From CBDCYS01 sp965226245 (GTDB lineage Bacteria > Acidobacteriota > Terriglobia > Bryobacterales > UBA6623), in assembly GCA_965226245.1 (NCBI GenBank), contig CBDDCL010000015.1, positions 6,820,001 to 6,884,000 of the forward strand: DNA of 64,000 nt, read 5' to 3'. The notes below the pieces were generated by a model. The model was not told where the DNA came from. It worked only from the letters and a program-made list of their open reading frames with translations, and did not search any database. Within the stretch, counting starts at the first letter, position 1, and each line of letters starts with the position of its first letter. A program made the translations under genes and the position numbers. Positions 17,790 to 26,468 of this stretch are shown in pieces.

Positions 17790-19037
17790 ATGGGAATGCA
17801 CACGTTACGGCTTGCTCTTTTCGCCCTGGTGGCGTGCTTGGCTTCGTCTTTGCCGCTGCAAGGGGACGAGATCTCTTGGTATGACAACTACGACGAAGCC
17901 ATTCGGGAGGCCAAGCGGACCGGGAAGCCGATCTTTCTCGAGTTTCGCTGCGAGCGTTGAAGGGCCGGGCGCGAATTCGACGCACAGGTTGTGCTGTCAT
18001 CGACGGATACTCGCCGCGGCAAACTGCTGAGCCAGTATATTTGCGCTCGCATTACGCGGATGGACGGCGTCGATATCGCCTTGTTCGACTATGACCGCTA
18101 CAATACGCTCTATTACTTTCTGATGAACGCGGACCAGCAGATCTACATGAGGTACGGCGGCCGCGGTCCGAAGTCCCCGCTTACCTACCTCGACTTGAGC
18201 AGTCTTGAGGCGGCGCTCGAACAGGGTCTCGAGTTGCACCAGCAGTACCAAAATGGAGGGCTGGCGAAGAGCGAGCGCCCCGAGCCACTGTTTCCGCGTG
18301 ACATTCCGGCGGTTTTCGAGGGGACTACGCAGAGGGGCCGCTGCGTCGAGTGCCACCTGATCGGCGACTTTCGAAACGTGCAGCGGCAGCGCGACGGCAA
18401 CCTGGACCGCCTGACGCACATGTACCGTTCGCCCGACATCAAAACCATCGGCATCGACTTGGACGTGCCCAAAGGCCTGGTCGTGGCGCGGGCGCGCGGG
18501 GCGGTTCGGGCAGCGGGAATGAAGCCAGGCGACCGCATTACGCATTTGAATGGCGCGCTGGTTCTGACTTTTGGGGACCTTCAATATCAATACGACAAGG
18601 TCCGGCGCGATGCCAAACAGATTCGAATCACGGTGGACAGGGAGGGCGAGTCCGCCGGTCTCGCGGTCACGCTGCCTGAATATTGGTGGTGGACCGACCT
18701 GACTTACCGGCAGTTGAGCGTCGAGCCGCGAGTGTATTTCAAGTCTCGTCCCCTGACGGACGTGGAAAAGAGGCAGTATGGACTGGACCCCGGCGGGTTC
18801 GCCAGCCAGGTGACGGCAACCGAGGGTTTCGCCGAGATTCTCAAGTTGCATCAACTCAAACCGGGCGACATCGTTTTTGGAGTGGACGGGGTTGAGCGGG
18901 ATGAAATCGCGAACACAGCGGAGCTGTTCATCAAGCTTCGCAAGAATACGGGGGACACTCTCATGCTGGACCTGCTTCGTGACGGGAAACGAACGCGGAT
19001 GGAAGTCAAGACAACGAGCGTAGCCTATCGCAAATGA
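17790..19037 (+). CDS. Candidate selenoprotein: CxxU thioredoxin-like, CxxCH, two PDZ
   Basis: A single frame runs from ATG 17790 to the stop at 19037, broken only by TGA at 17958-17960 (codon 57). Before it comes a signal peptide (LRLALFALVACLASSLPLQ) and a thioredoxin-like start (WYDNYDEAIREAKRTGKPIF, LEFRCER); after it the fold continues (RAGREFDAQVV, YFLMNADQQIYMRYGGR). The TGA replaces the second Cys of a CxxC-type site, giving C54-E-R-U57. A hairpin downstream fits a bacterial SECIS. Residues 185-189 are CVECH, a c-type haem motif. Two PDZ domains follow (about 215-295 and 330-410). With readthrough the protein has 415 residues and is probably a periplasmic redox protein. The alternative is a nonsense mutation of a Cys codon. 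The next gene overlaps by 4 nt. Confidence 0.7.
17979..17998 (+). promoter_or_regulatory. Putative bacterial SECIS hairpin
   Basis: The RNA GACGCAC AGGUU GUGC-U-GUC forms a 7-bp stem with one bulged U on the 3' side and a 5-nt loop. The loop starts 25 nt after the TGA and has G at its second position. The published bacterial SECIS pattern asks for a 16-37 nt spacing, a 4-16 bp stem and a G among the first two loop bases, and this meets all three. The AGGUU loop resembles AGGUCU of E. coli fdhF. The hairpin lies inside the reading frame, as required in bacteria. Confidence 0.6.
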
Positions 19038-19954
19038 TCACACTTACTGGACAGAGCCCAACTCGGAGCCCCGACCGTGAGGGAGGGGTTAGCCGCTTCC
19101 GTGCGCGGCGCCACATTCAGAGCCCCGACCGTAAGTACCTGTATAGTCAAATCTTTACCGATTGTGGCAGAAAATTTCAGATGGCCGGACAGAGGCGCGG
19201 ACGGAAGTCCGCGCTTCATCGGGCTCGCGGCTCCATCCCGTCCACCCACTGTGAAACCTCTTTGGTTGCAGCTCGTCCGCGCAAGGGAGGGGTTAGCCGC
19301 TCCAATGCGCTCCACCGACATCAGCCCCGCTGCCCGTTGCGGTTGCGCCCTGTCCAGTGTAGGCGGATAGCGGTCCTGCTAGCGCTGGCCGCCCTGATAT
19401 TCGCGGCAGTTCCGCCCGCCCAAGCCGGCGAGTGGAGCGAGGCGGCCGTGGTGCGCCGCGACCTTCGGCCGCTGGTTTCCTACCGTGCCAAATTGGACGG
19501 CGAGTTTTTGGTTGTCCAGGCGGATCACGAGGAAGGCTGGCATACCTGCGCGATGGACAACAAGGTTCGCGCCGAGGAGAAGCTCGCGGGCAGGCGGTCG
19601 CTGGGAATCGATGCTCCGACCGAGATCGGCGTAACGCAGGGGCTGGAGCTGGCGGGGGAATGGCGCCAATCGCCTCCGAAAGATTTCTCGAAACCGGAGT
19701 TACGCTGGTTCACGTGGGGTTTCGAGGGATCGGCCCTGTTCGTGGCGAAGGTCCGGCGGACGGGGGACGGACCGGCCCGAATCTCGGTGCGGGGTCAGGC
19801 TTGCAACGAGACCAGTTGTCAAAACATCGACGCCGCCTTGTCGCTTTCTCTTGCTTCCTGGAACAACGGCGCCAGCGCTTCTGGCATGGATTTCGAGAAA
19901 TTGATAGCCGTGCTCGAAGCGAAAGACGCCCCGGATGCGCAAGGCAACAATTGA
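19034..19954 (+). CDS. DsbD-alpha-like exported redox protein
   Basis: The recognisable protein starts with a signal peptide (RRIAVLLALAALIFAAVPPA) at about 19370. Its mature part is like the N-terminal domain of DsbD: ADHEEGWHTCAMDNK, ELAGEWRQSPPKDFSKPELR and the RGQACNETSCQ pair that matches the DsbD-alpha cysteines. It lacks the DsbD membrane and thioredoxin parts. The frame is open back to an ATG at 19034 that overlaps the previous stop (ATGA). The 100 codons between are repeat A/B DNA read in frame. Either translation starts near 19345 at a non-ATG codon, or the repeats entered a coupled gene. It probably passes electrons to or from the preceding CxxU protein. Confidence 0.68.
   Translation: MITLTGQSPTRSPDREGGVSRFRARRHIQSPDRKYLYSQIFTDCGRKFQMAGQRRGRKSALHRARGSIPSTHCETSLVAARPRKGGVSRSNALHRHQPRCPLRLRPVQCRRIAVLLALAALIFAAVPPAQAGEWSEAAVVRRDLRPLVSYRAKLDGEFLVVQADHEEGWHTCAMDNKVRAEEKLAGRRSLGIDAPTEIGVTQGLELAGEWRQSPPKDFSKPELRWFTWGFEGSALFVAKVRRTGDGPARISVRGQACNETSCQNIDAALSLSLASWNNGASASGMDFEKLIAVLEAKDAPDAQGNN
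19068..19290 (+). repeat. Dispersed repeats B then A, copy 2
   Basis: Repeat B (GGAGCCCCGACCGTGAGGGA, GGGGTTAGCCGCTTC) is followed by a second shortened B (AGAGCCCCGACCGTAAG) that runs directly into repeat A at 19134-19280. The A hairpin is at 19195-19214. The block lies between an ATGA gene overlap and the signal peptide of the DsbD-like protein and contains no stop in that frame. Confidence 0.85.
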
Positions 19955-20010
19955 GAAGCGATTCCGGCGGCCACCACCGGTTAAAATTAAAGACGGTAGC
20001 TCCAGAGCTT

Positions 20011-20098
20011 TTGAGCCGCGAAGCGGCGCAGGATCGTAGCCCAGGGGTGGAGCGAAGCGGAACCCTGGGTCCGAGACCCTGCGAGGGAAGCCCCGGAC
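20011..20098 (+). repeat. Dispersed repeat family C, copy 1
   Basis: The sequence TTGAGCCGCGAAGCGGCG, GGATCGTAGCCCAGGGGTGG, AGCGAAGCGGAACCCTGGGT, CCGAGACCCTGCGAGGG recurs at 61243-61331 with few changes. It contains CCAGGG/CCCTGG arms around GGAGCGAAGCGGAA. No gene is seen between 19955 and 20278 apart from this repeat. Confidence 0.85.
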
Positions 20099-20278
20099 GG
20101 GGCGTAGGAAAACCAACGGATGCTTACGCCTCTGCGGCAGAGCGTTGCGTGGCGGGCGTTCAGTGATGGCCGAAACAAGAGTTCACGCCATTCAGCCAAA
20201 ATCCTCCGTGGAACTGCTAACTAAACAGCATTGGGGTTAAGACCGCCTGGACTGGATCGCAATCCCCGAAAGCGCAAG

Positions 20279-21091
20279 ATGGCATACGAGCGTTCCATTT
20301 CGATCACCGTCCTTGGGTCAGGGACGAGCGTTGGCGTCCCCACGATTGGCTGCCCTTGCGCGGTATGCCACTCCGAAGACCAGCGCGACAAACGTTTGCG
20401 GCCTTCGATTCTTGTCACCTACCCCGAGGGGATCCAGCAGCGGAACGTTTTGATCGATACGACACCGGATCTGCGCCAGCAGGCTCTCAACGCCGGAATG
20501 AACCGGCTGGACGCCATTCTCTACACCCATGCCCACGCCGATCACATCATGGGGCTCGACGATGTGCGCCCGTTCAACTATGGCCGCAAGGATCGTCTGC
20601 CGGTATACGGTACCGCCGAAACCCTGAAATCTCTCAAGCGAGTTTTCTCGTACGCTTTCGAAGGCACGGCGGCGCACCCGGGGGGGCTTCCCCGCGTGTC
20701 GGCCAACCTGCTGGATGGCCAGCCCGTGGATCTGTTCGGGGTTCCGTTCTTTCCGGTGCCGATCATGCACGGACCGAAGATGATTGTGGGGTTTCGTTTC
20801 GGCCGGGCGGCTTATCTCACCGACCACAGCGATATTCCGCGCAGTTCACTCAAGCTGTTGAGAGATCTTGACGTCCTGTTCCTCGACGCCCTTCGCCGCG
20901 AACCGCACCCGATGCATACGACGGTGGATCAAGCGCTGGCCTGGGTCGAGGAGCTAAAACCGAAGAGCGCTTATTTCACTCACATCTGTCACGATTTGCC
21001 GCATGCGGAAACCTGCGCCTCGCTGCCGCCGAATGTCGAGCTGGCTTACGACGGGTTGCGGATCGAGGTTGGCGGTGCGAGCGATGTTTAG
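20279..21091 (+). CDS. PhnP-like metallo-beta-lactamase-fold hydrolase
   Basis: The product is 270 residues with no signal peptide. It has GSGTSVGVPTIGCPCAVC with PhnP-type cysteines, DTTPDLRQQ, the zinc motif THAHADHIMGLDD, LTDHSDI and LDALRREPHPMH. This is the PhnP / cyclic phosphodiesterase branch of the fold, which opens small cyclic phosphates. The ATG at 20279 follows the REP block. It overlaps ribF by 8 nt, so the two are co-transcribed. Confidence 0.87.
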   Translation: MAYERSISITVLGSGTSVGVPTIGCPCAVCHSEDQRDKRLRPSILVTYPEGIQQRNVLIDTTPDLRQQALNAGMNRLDAILYTHAHADHIMGLDDVRPFNYGRKDRLPVYGTAETLKSLKRVFSYAFEGTAAHPGGLPRVSANLLDGQPVDLFGVPFFPVPIMHGPKMIVGFRFGRAAYLTDHSDIPRSSLKLLRDLDVLFLDALRREPHPMHTTVDQALAWVEELKPKSAYFTHICHDLPHAETCASLPPNVELAYDGLRIEVGGASDV

Positions 21092-22058
21092 GACCCACTG
21101 GAACCTCGAAAGCGTCGGCCCGGAGCCGCCGCCGTGCGCCCTGGCCATAGGCAACTTTGACGGGCTCCATTTGGGGCATCAGCGGATTATCGAGAAGACC
21201 AAAGAACAGGCCCGGCGGATCGGCGGCGAAGCGGTCGTGCTGACGTTCGATCCTCATCCGGCTACGGTGGTTGCTCCGGAGCGCGCTCCCGATCTTCTCA
21301 TGCTGCCGGCCGAGCGTCTGCGGCGCTTTGAGGAATGCGGAATCGACGCCGGCGTTGTCCTGCGGTTCACCGGCCGGATTGCCCGCCTCAGGCCCGAGGA
21401 ATTCGTCGAACAGATCCTCGTGAGGAAACTGAACGTGCGTTCGGTTGTTGTTGGAGAGGGCTTCCGCTTCGGATGCCGCCAGAGCGGCGACACGAAGACC
21501 TTGATCGACATCGGTTCTCGTGACGGGTTTGAGGTGGCGACCGTTCCGCCGGTTCTGATTGGCGGGCAGCCCGTTAGCAGTACCCGAGTCCGAGCCGTCG
21601 TGCGGCTGGGAAGCGTCAGGCAGGCGCGGCGAATGCTTGCGAGGCCGTTTTCATTGCGCGGGGAAATTGTTTCTGGCCGTGGTATCGGCTCGCGCCAGAC
21701 CGTACCCACGCTCAACCTGTCAGCGGAGACGGAGCTGCGGCCGGCTCAGGGGGTCTATGTCACCTTCACGTGTGATCTCGAGAGCGGACGGCGCTGGGGG
21801 TCGGTGACCAATGTGGGCTCGCGGCCTACTTTCAACGGCACGGATCAGACGGTTGAGACCTATCTTCTCGACGGGCTGGAGGGCCGCAAGCCCGCGCGGA
21901 TCGAGTTGGCATTCCTGCACCGGCTTCGCGACGAGAAACGCTTTGAGACTCCCGAGAAACTGCGCCAGCAGATCCTGAAGGATGCTGGCCAGGCGAAGCG
22001 GTATTTTCGTCTGCTCGGCGGCGGGGCCAGGAGACCGCGCCAGCCCACCCAGGCGTAA
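21084..22058 (+). CDS. ribF: Bifunctional riboflavin kinase / FAD synthetase
   Basis: The product is 324 residues, normal for RibF. The N-terminal FMN adenylyltransferase has the nucleotidyltransferase motif GNFDGLHLGHQ, VLTFDPHP and GEGFRFGCRQSGD. The C-terminal riboflavin kinase has SGRGIGSRQTVPTLNLS with the PTxN metal and nucleotide site, NVGSRPTFNG and a closing LRDEKRFETPEKLRQQI. It makes FMN and then FAD in the cytoplasm. The start at 21084 overlaps the preceding stop. Confidence 0.95.
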   Translation: MFRTHWNLESVGPEPPPCALAIGNFDGLHLGHQRIIEKTKEQARRIGGEAVVLTFDPHPATVVAPERAPDLLMLPAERLRRFEECGIDAGVVLRFTGRIARLRPEEFVEQILVRKLNVRSVVVGEGFRFGCRQSGDTKTLIDIGSRDGFEVATVPPVLIGGQPVSSTRVRAVVRLGSVRQARRMLARPFSLRGEIVSGRGIGSRQTVPTLNLSAETELRPAQGVYVTFTCDLESGRRWGSVTNVGSRPTFNGTDQTVETYLLDGLEGRKPARIELAFLHRLRDEKRFETPEKLRQQILKDAGQAKRYFRLLGGGARRPRQPTQA

Positions 22059-22080
22059 GTCCCCCTGCCTTTCTGCACAA

Positions 22081-22110
22081 CGTGGCGCAAGCTCTCAGCT
22101 TGCCGCGCCG
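22081..22110 (+). repeat. Dispersed palindrome family E, copy 1
   Basis: CGTGGCGCAAGCTCTCAGCT then TGCCGCG forms an AAGCT/AGCTT hairpin 22 bp after the ribF stop, and may act in its termination. A reverse-oriented relative lies at 53944-53972 and a longer in-frame version at 55823-55876. Confidence 0.7.
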
Positions 22111-22236
22111 GCACTTCCAAGGAACCTCCTGCCTCAGCCCCAACACTCTTCACTTAGTCCGAAGTTCCAGGGGCAAAACGACAGTAAGTCATTGATTCTG
22201 CGGCGGAAAGGCGGCCGGCGAAATTCGCTCTTCTGG

Positions 22237-23450
22237 CTACAGGCCCAGCAGCTCCAAGGCCCGCTTTTGCAGCGCCGTCGGCGCGGTCCGTTGTTCGAAC
22301 GTCGCCGCGCTCCCCTCGCCGCCGACCCGGCAGGTGTTTTGGCAGCGCGTCGCCAGGGCGTCGAGCAACGTCTGGAAGCTGTGCACGGGCAAGCCCTCCG
22401 AGGTGCGGCGGCTCGCCTTTTTCTTCTTCACCGCCGCCGAAGGCTCGGCCGGCGCCACCGGATCGCGTTGCTGCCGGCCGGCCTCCAGCTGCTCGTCTTC
22501 AAACAGCAACTCCGCCCACGCTTGGCGCATCCGCCACTCCACGTAATAGGCCAGCAGACACAAAAAAATATGCGCCCGCACGTGGTCCGGCGTGCGGTGA
22601 AAGGTCGGCCGCACCCGCAGATCCGCGCCTTTCATGCAGCGAAACACCCGCTCCACGCGGGCCAAACTCTTGTAGGAACGCACCGCGTCTTCGGCCTTCA
22701 GATCGGCCTTCTTTTCGCTGCTGCGGATGACGTAGATGCCGTCCAGCGCCGCTTCTGCTTCGACCGCCGCCGTGCGCCGCCGCCAGCGGAAAACGCCCTC
22801 GCCGATGGTCGTCTCAAAATGCTTGCCCATCTTGTAGCGGTCCTGCACGCGGCCCGCCTTGCGTCCGATCTCGGCGGCGGTCAGCGGGGTGCGTTTGCGC
22901 CGCGCCACCTCGGCCTCGATGCGCTCGAATTCCTTCTCGCTGGCCGCCAGCAGCTCGTCGCGCTTGCGCCCGCGCTCCTCGGCCAGCAGCGGGTTATAGC
23001 AGGCCACCAGCCGCTCGCCGGGATAGTCGGGGGAGTGAATTTCAGCCAAGTTTTTCTTGTCGAACAACGATAACTGCAACGCGCCTTCGCTGGCCAGCCG
23101 CCGCAGCGCCGGCGCGCGCAGCGCCGAGATCCAGCCCAGCCCGCGATGTTGCCGCAGGTTTTCAATCTGCGTTTGGGTCCACAAACCGCGGTCGCCCACC
23201 AGCACCACGCGCTCGAGCCCGAAGCGCCGCCGCAGCGTGTCGACCTGATCGGGCAGCGTCGCCGGATCGCCCGTGTTGCCGGGGTAGACGCTGACCGCCA
23301 ACGGCCGTCCTTGGCTGTCGGCGAGCACGCCGTAGACGATGATCGGCTTGCCCTTTTTGCGGTCGCGGCTGTGGCCGAACGCCGCCAGCGGGCAGTGGCG
23401 TCCTTCGTAGTAGCTGCTGGAGACATCCGTGGCGCAAAAACGGCTGGTTG
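22237..23450 (-). pseudogene. IS1634-type (IS4 superfamily) transposase, N-terminally truncated
   Basis: About 405 codons match the C-terminal two thirds of an IS1634-like transposase: SSYYEGRHCPLAAFGHSRD, KKGKPIIVYGVLADSQG, SVYPGNTGDP, LVGDRGLWT, and the YREK-like region ending YKSLARVERVFRCMKGADL with RPTFHRTPDHVRAHIFLC. The first roughly 150 residues, where the initial catalytic Asp would lie, are absent. The frame starts in unrelated DNA near 23450. The element is dead. Confidence 0.82.
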
Positions 23451-23469
23451 CGGAGGCGCTCGATTCCAC

Positions 23470-24098
23470 GCATCCCTTCCGATTGCCCTTGCCTCTGCGC
23501 TTGCTGCGGCGAGCCCCGATTCTAAACGCCTTGCCGGCTCGGCTGATCGGCTTCGGCCTGCGGCGCCCTCGAGTAAAGTGACCGGACCTGCTGATTCATT
23601 TGAGAGGATTCGCCGCCAGCTCTAGTTTTGCGGCGCGGCAGTTCGTCCGCGCTATCCGCTATGCCGGCCCGGAGGCCGAGGCGGCTTTTTACACCGCCGG
23701 GAGACGGGCGGGCGGAGCGGAATCAAAGCCCGTTGAAACGGGCTATGGAACAAGTTCGAGAAGGAGCTTGTCAACCGGCGGCGTCTGCGATTCGGGGGGC
23801 ATCGCTGGGCCTTGAGGGTTGGCGCGGTGAACCTGACGGATTCGCGGAATCCAACGGCAGTGAACAACAATTCAAGTTTTCCGAGTTTCCTGGAGTTTTT
23901 CGGAGGAACCCGCAGAGCCTTTGTGACACGAATCCGGTGGCTAGGAAAGGTAAACTAGCCTCGCGTTTTCGTCCCATGCGAAAACGATAGAGCCCACTAG
24001 TGGCCGGTCAGACGAACCACGATGCGGAACGCTTCGGCGCACATCGACAGAGATCCAATCCATCGTCCTGATCACTCCAGGGTTCCCCCACTGAGGCC
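23470..24098. other. Gene-free stretch with one small hairpin
   Basis: No convincing coding sequence was seen. At about 23729-23746 there is a perfect palindrome AGCCCGTT GA AACGGGCT, of a kind common as an intergenic repeat in related genomes. The stretch joins the truncated IS1634 to a truncated membrane protease, so it is probably rearranged debris. Confidence 0.5.
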
Positions 24099-24938
24099 TT
24101 GGTTGGGACTCCTGTCCGCGTACGCAGGTCAGCCTTCTTTGCGTTTACAGCGGCTGAACAGCTCGAACGCTATCCAGTGGAACTGAGCACTGCGGTCGCG
24201 ATTTACGGCTGCCTTCTCCTTTTGCTCGGAATGTTTTTGGCTCCTGCTTTTGGAGCAACGCAGACCTGGCTGCGAGAAAGACTGCGCGGACCTGCACGAG
24301 CGGTTGCCTGTGTTGTCGTCTTCCTGTTGCCGTATCTGATCTACTGCGCCGGCAGTAACGATTTTCGCTGGGGGCCGTTTCTGAAGCTTGCTGCCATGGC
24401 TGGCCTGCCGCTCCTGCTCTATGCCTTTGCCGCGGTTCGTGATCCGCGCAAGCTGTGCTGGCAGGATGTCTTGGTATTGCTTTGGCTCGCGCTGCCAATT
24501 CTTATGCGGCAGATCCACGGGATATGGAACGTTCCGGTGAACCTCGATTTCATGGCCCGACTCTTCATTGTGTCAGTGGGGGCCTGGTCGTTTCTAATTT
24601 GGCGAGGCGTCGAGAATGCTGGTTATCAGGCCGCCTACCGGGCGGGAGTGTTTCGGCAATCTTTCGTGAACTTTGCCGGCTTCGCGGTTATCGGCATGCC
24701 GCTGGGTTTTGCCCTCGACTTCGTCTCGTGGAATCCTGCGTGGCGTGGCCCAGGACAGTTTGCTTTCGACTTTTTGACGATTTTCTTGTTCATCGCCGTT
24801 CCGGAGGAACTCCTCTTCCGCGGCCTGCTGCTGGCCTCGCCGGCCAATGTCTCCGGCGGGCCGGCCCAACTCACGGACTCGTCACCGGGAATGCTACGAT
24901 GGCGTCGTCTCATAGTCACACCCTGCCGCTATCGATAG
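24099..24938 (+). pseudogene. CPBP-family membrane protease, C-terminally truncated
   Basis: The frame encodes at least six membrane segments (for example AIYGCLLLLLGMFLAPAFG, AVACVVVFLLPYLIYCAG, FLTIFLFIAVPEELLFRGLL). The first CPBP motif EELLFRG at about residue 235 is intact. The protein then ends after about 35 residues of unrelated sequence, so the later FxxxH and His motifs of the glutamic endopeptidase are missing. The break is near 24840, shortly before the enolase-superfamily gene. The start codon is unclear. Confidence 0.7.
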
Positions 24939-24942
24939 CCCC

Positions 24943-26157
24943 ATGAAAGTCACATCCATTGAAACGCTGCACTGCGACGCCGGCTGGCGGAATTTTTCGT
25001 TCGTCAAACTGGCCAGCGACACCGGGCTTGTCGGCTGGAGCGAGTTTCAGGAAGGTTTTGGCTCGCCCGGGGTCACGGCCGCTATTGAAGGGTTGACACC
25101 CGTCGTCATCGGCAAGGATCCACGTCACACAGAAACGATTTACTGGGACCTCTTCGCCGCAACGCGCCCGGCGGTGGGCGGCATCGCCGGCGAAGCGGTC
25201 GCCGCTATCGAAAACGCGCTACTTGACCTGAAGGCGAAGCATTACGGCGTGCCCGTTTTCGAGTTGCTCGGTGGAGCGCTGCGAGAACGCATCCGGGTCT
25301 ATTGGTCGCACTGCGGTACGTATCGTATTTCCCGCCCGGACGTGCATGACTGCCCGCCCCTCGAGTCGCTCGACGACGTGAGGGCCTTGGGACGCGAAGT
25401 CAAAGAGAAAGGATTCACCGCGCTCAAGACGAACATCTTCCTATTCGATCCCGAACCCAGGCTCTATGCTCCGGGGTTCAATCGGCCGGGCGGCTATCAC
25501 GAGCTGAACGCCGAGCGCAGCGTGATTGCGGCTCTCACCGCCCAACTGGAAGCTTTGCGCGAGGGCGCCGGACCCGACATCGACATCCTGCTCGACCTGA
25601 ATTTCAACTTCAAGACCGAAGGGTATTTGCAGCTTGTTCAAGCACTGGCGCCGCTGGGGCTGTTTTGGATCGAGATCGACAGCTACGATCCCAAGGCGCT
25701 TGCCCTAGTGCGGCGGCGAAGCGCAACGCCGATCAGCTCGTGCGAAACCCTGATCGGCATTCGCGAATTCAAGCCCTACTTCGAACACCAATCAATGGAT
25801 GTCGCTATCATCGATGCGGTCTGGAACGGCGTTTGGCAGTCGATGAAGATCGCATCCACCGCCGAAGCCTACGAAGTCAACATCGCCCCTCACAACTTCT
25901 ACGGCCACCTGTCATCGATGATGAACGCGCACTTTGTCGCGGCCGTTCCGAACTTCCGCATTATGGAAACCGATATCGATCAGGTACCTTGGCGGGACGA
26001 GCTGTCCACGGTGACACCGGAAATCGAAGACGGATACTTGATTCTCCCGACCACTCCGGGCTGGGGAACCGAGCCGAACGAGCAGGCCCTCGAAGCGCAC
26101 CCGCCGAGGCGGACCGACGGGCTGCTCGGCTTGGATAAGGGCGCGGCGTCGAAGTGA
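24943..26157 (+). CDS. Mandelate racemase / muconate-lactonizing family enzyme
   Basis: The product is 404 residues, enolase superfamily. The capping domain is residues 1-125 (VKLASDTGLVGWSEFQEGF, AVAAIENALLDLKAKHYGVP). In the barrel the metal ligands appear as Asp in DILLDLNFNF, Glu in FWIEIDSYD and Glu in SSCETLIGI; Lys in FTALKTN and His in APHNFYGH are likely acid/base residues. This is close to sugar-acid dehydratases. It starts 5 bp after the truncated protease frame and is the only intact metabolic gene in this stretch. Confidence 0.87.
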   Translation: MKVTSIETLHCDAGWRNFSFVKLASDTGLVGWSEFQEGFGSPGVTAAIEGLTPVVIGKDPRHTETIYWDLFAATRPAVGGIAGEAVAAIENALLDLKAKHYGVPVFELLGGALRERIRVYWSHCGTYRISRPDVHDCPPLESLDDVRALGREVKEKGFTALKTNIFLFDPEPRLYAPGFNRPGGYHELNAERSVIAALTAQLEALREGAGPDIDILLDLNFNFKTEGYLQLVQALAPLGLFWIEIDSYDPKALALVRRRSATPISSCETLIGIREFKPYFEHQSMDVAIIDAVWNGVWQSMKIASTAEAYEVNIAPHNFYGHLSSMMNAHFVAAVPNFRIMETDIDQVPWRDELSTVTPEIEDGYLILPTTPGWGTEPNEQALEAHPPRRTDGLLGLDKGAASK

Positions 26158-26241
26158 CGGGGTTCGCGAAGCCTGTTCAGGATGACCGGCCCGGGCATGA
26201 CGTCGACCGCACGTCGATGTTTCTCGCTTAGAATAGACACA

Positions 26242-26444
26242 ATGGATATGTTCGCCATCGGACTTCGTGGGTTGCTCTTGTTGTCGGCTATCGTCGGTAC
26301 GCTCTGCGCTCAACAACCTCGCGTGCGGCCAACGGCACCCCCGACCGAGACGGAAGATCTTGCCCGCGTCCGCGCCTTTCGCTGGGAAGACAAGAACCTC
26401 TGCGCCTCTTCCACGGTGACCTGCACCGGCACACCGGTCCGATT
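26242..26444 (+). pseudogene. Small exported protein gene cut by ISKra4-type element
   Basis: The ATG at 26242 opens a signal peptide (MDMFAIGLRGLLLLSAIVG, TLCAQQ) and a short mature part (RVRPTAPPTETEDLARVRAF, RWEDKNLCASSTVTC). The frame enters the inverted repeat of the transposon at 26445 and stops shortly after, at 26493. The rest of the gene is not on the other side of the element. The family cannot be named. Confidence 0.6.
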
Positions 26445-26468
26445 GGGTGTGCGACATGAAAGTGGAGC

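Noticed and set aside
17604..17960. Treating the stop at 17958 as a simple gene end, with an independent gene starting at 17991
   Set aside because: The frame is the same on both sides, 17991 is a CTG with no ribosome site, and the thioredoxin-like fold spans the stop.
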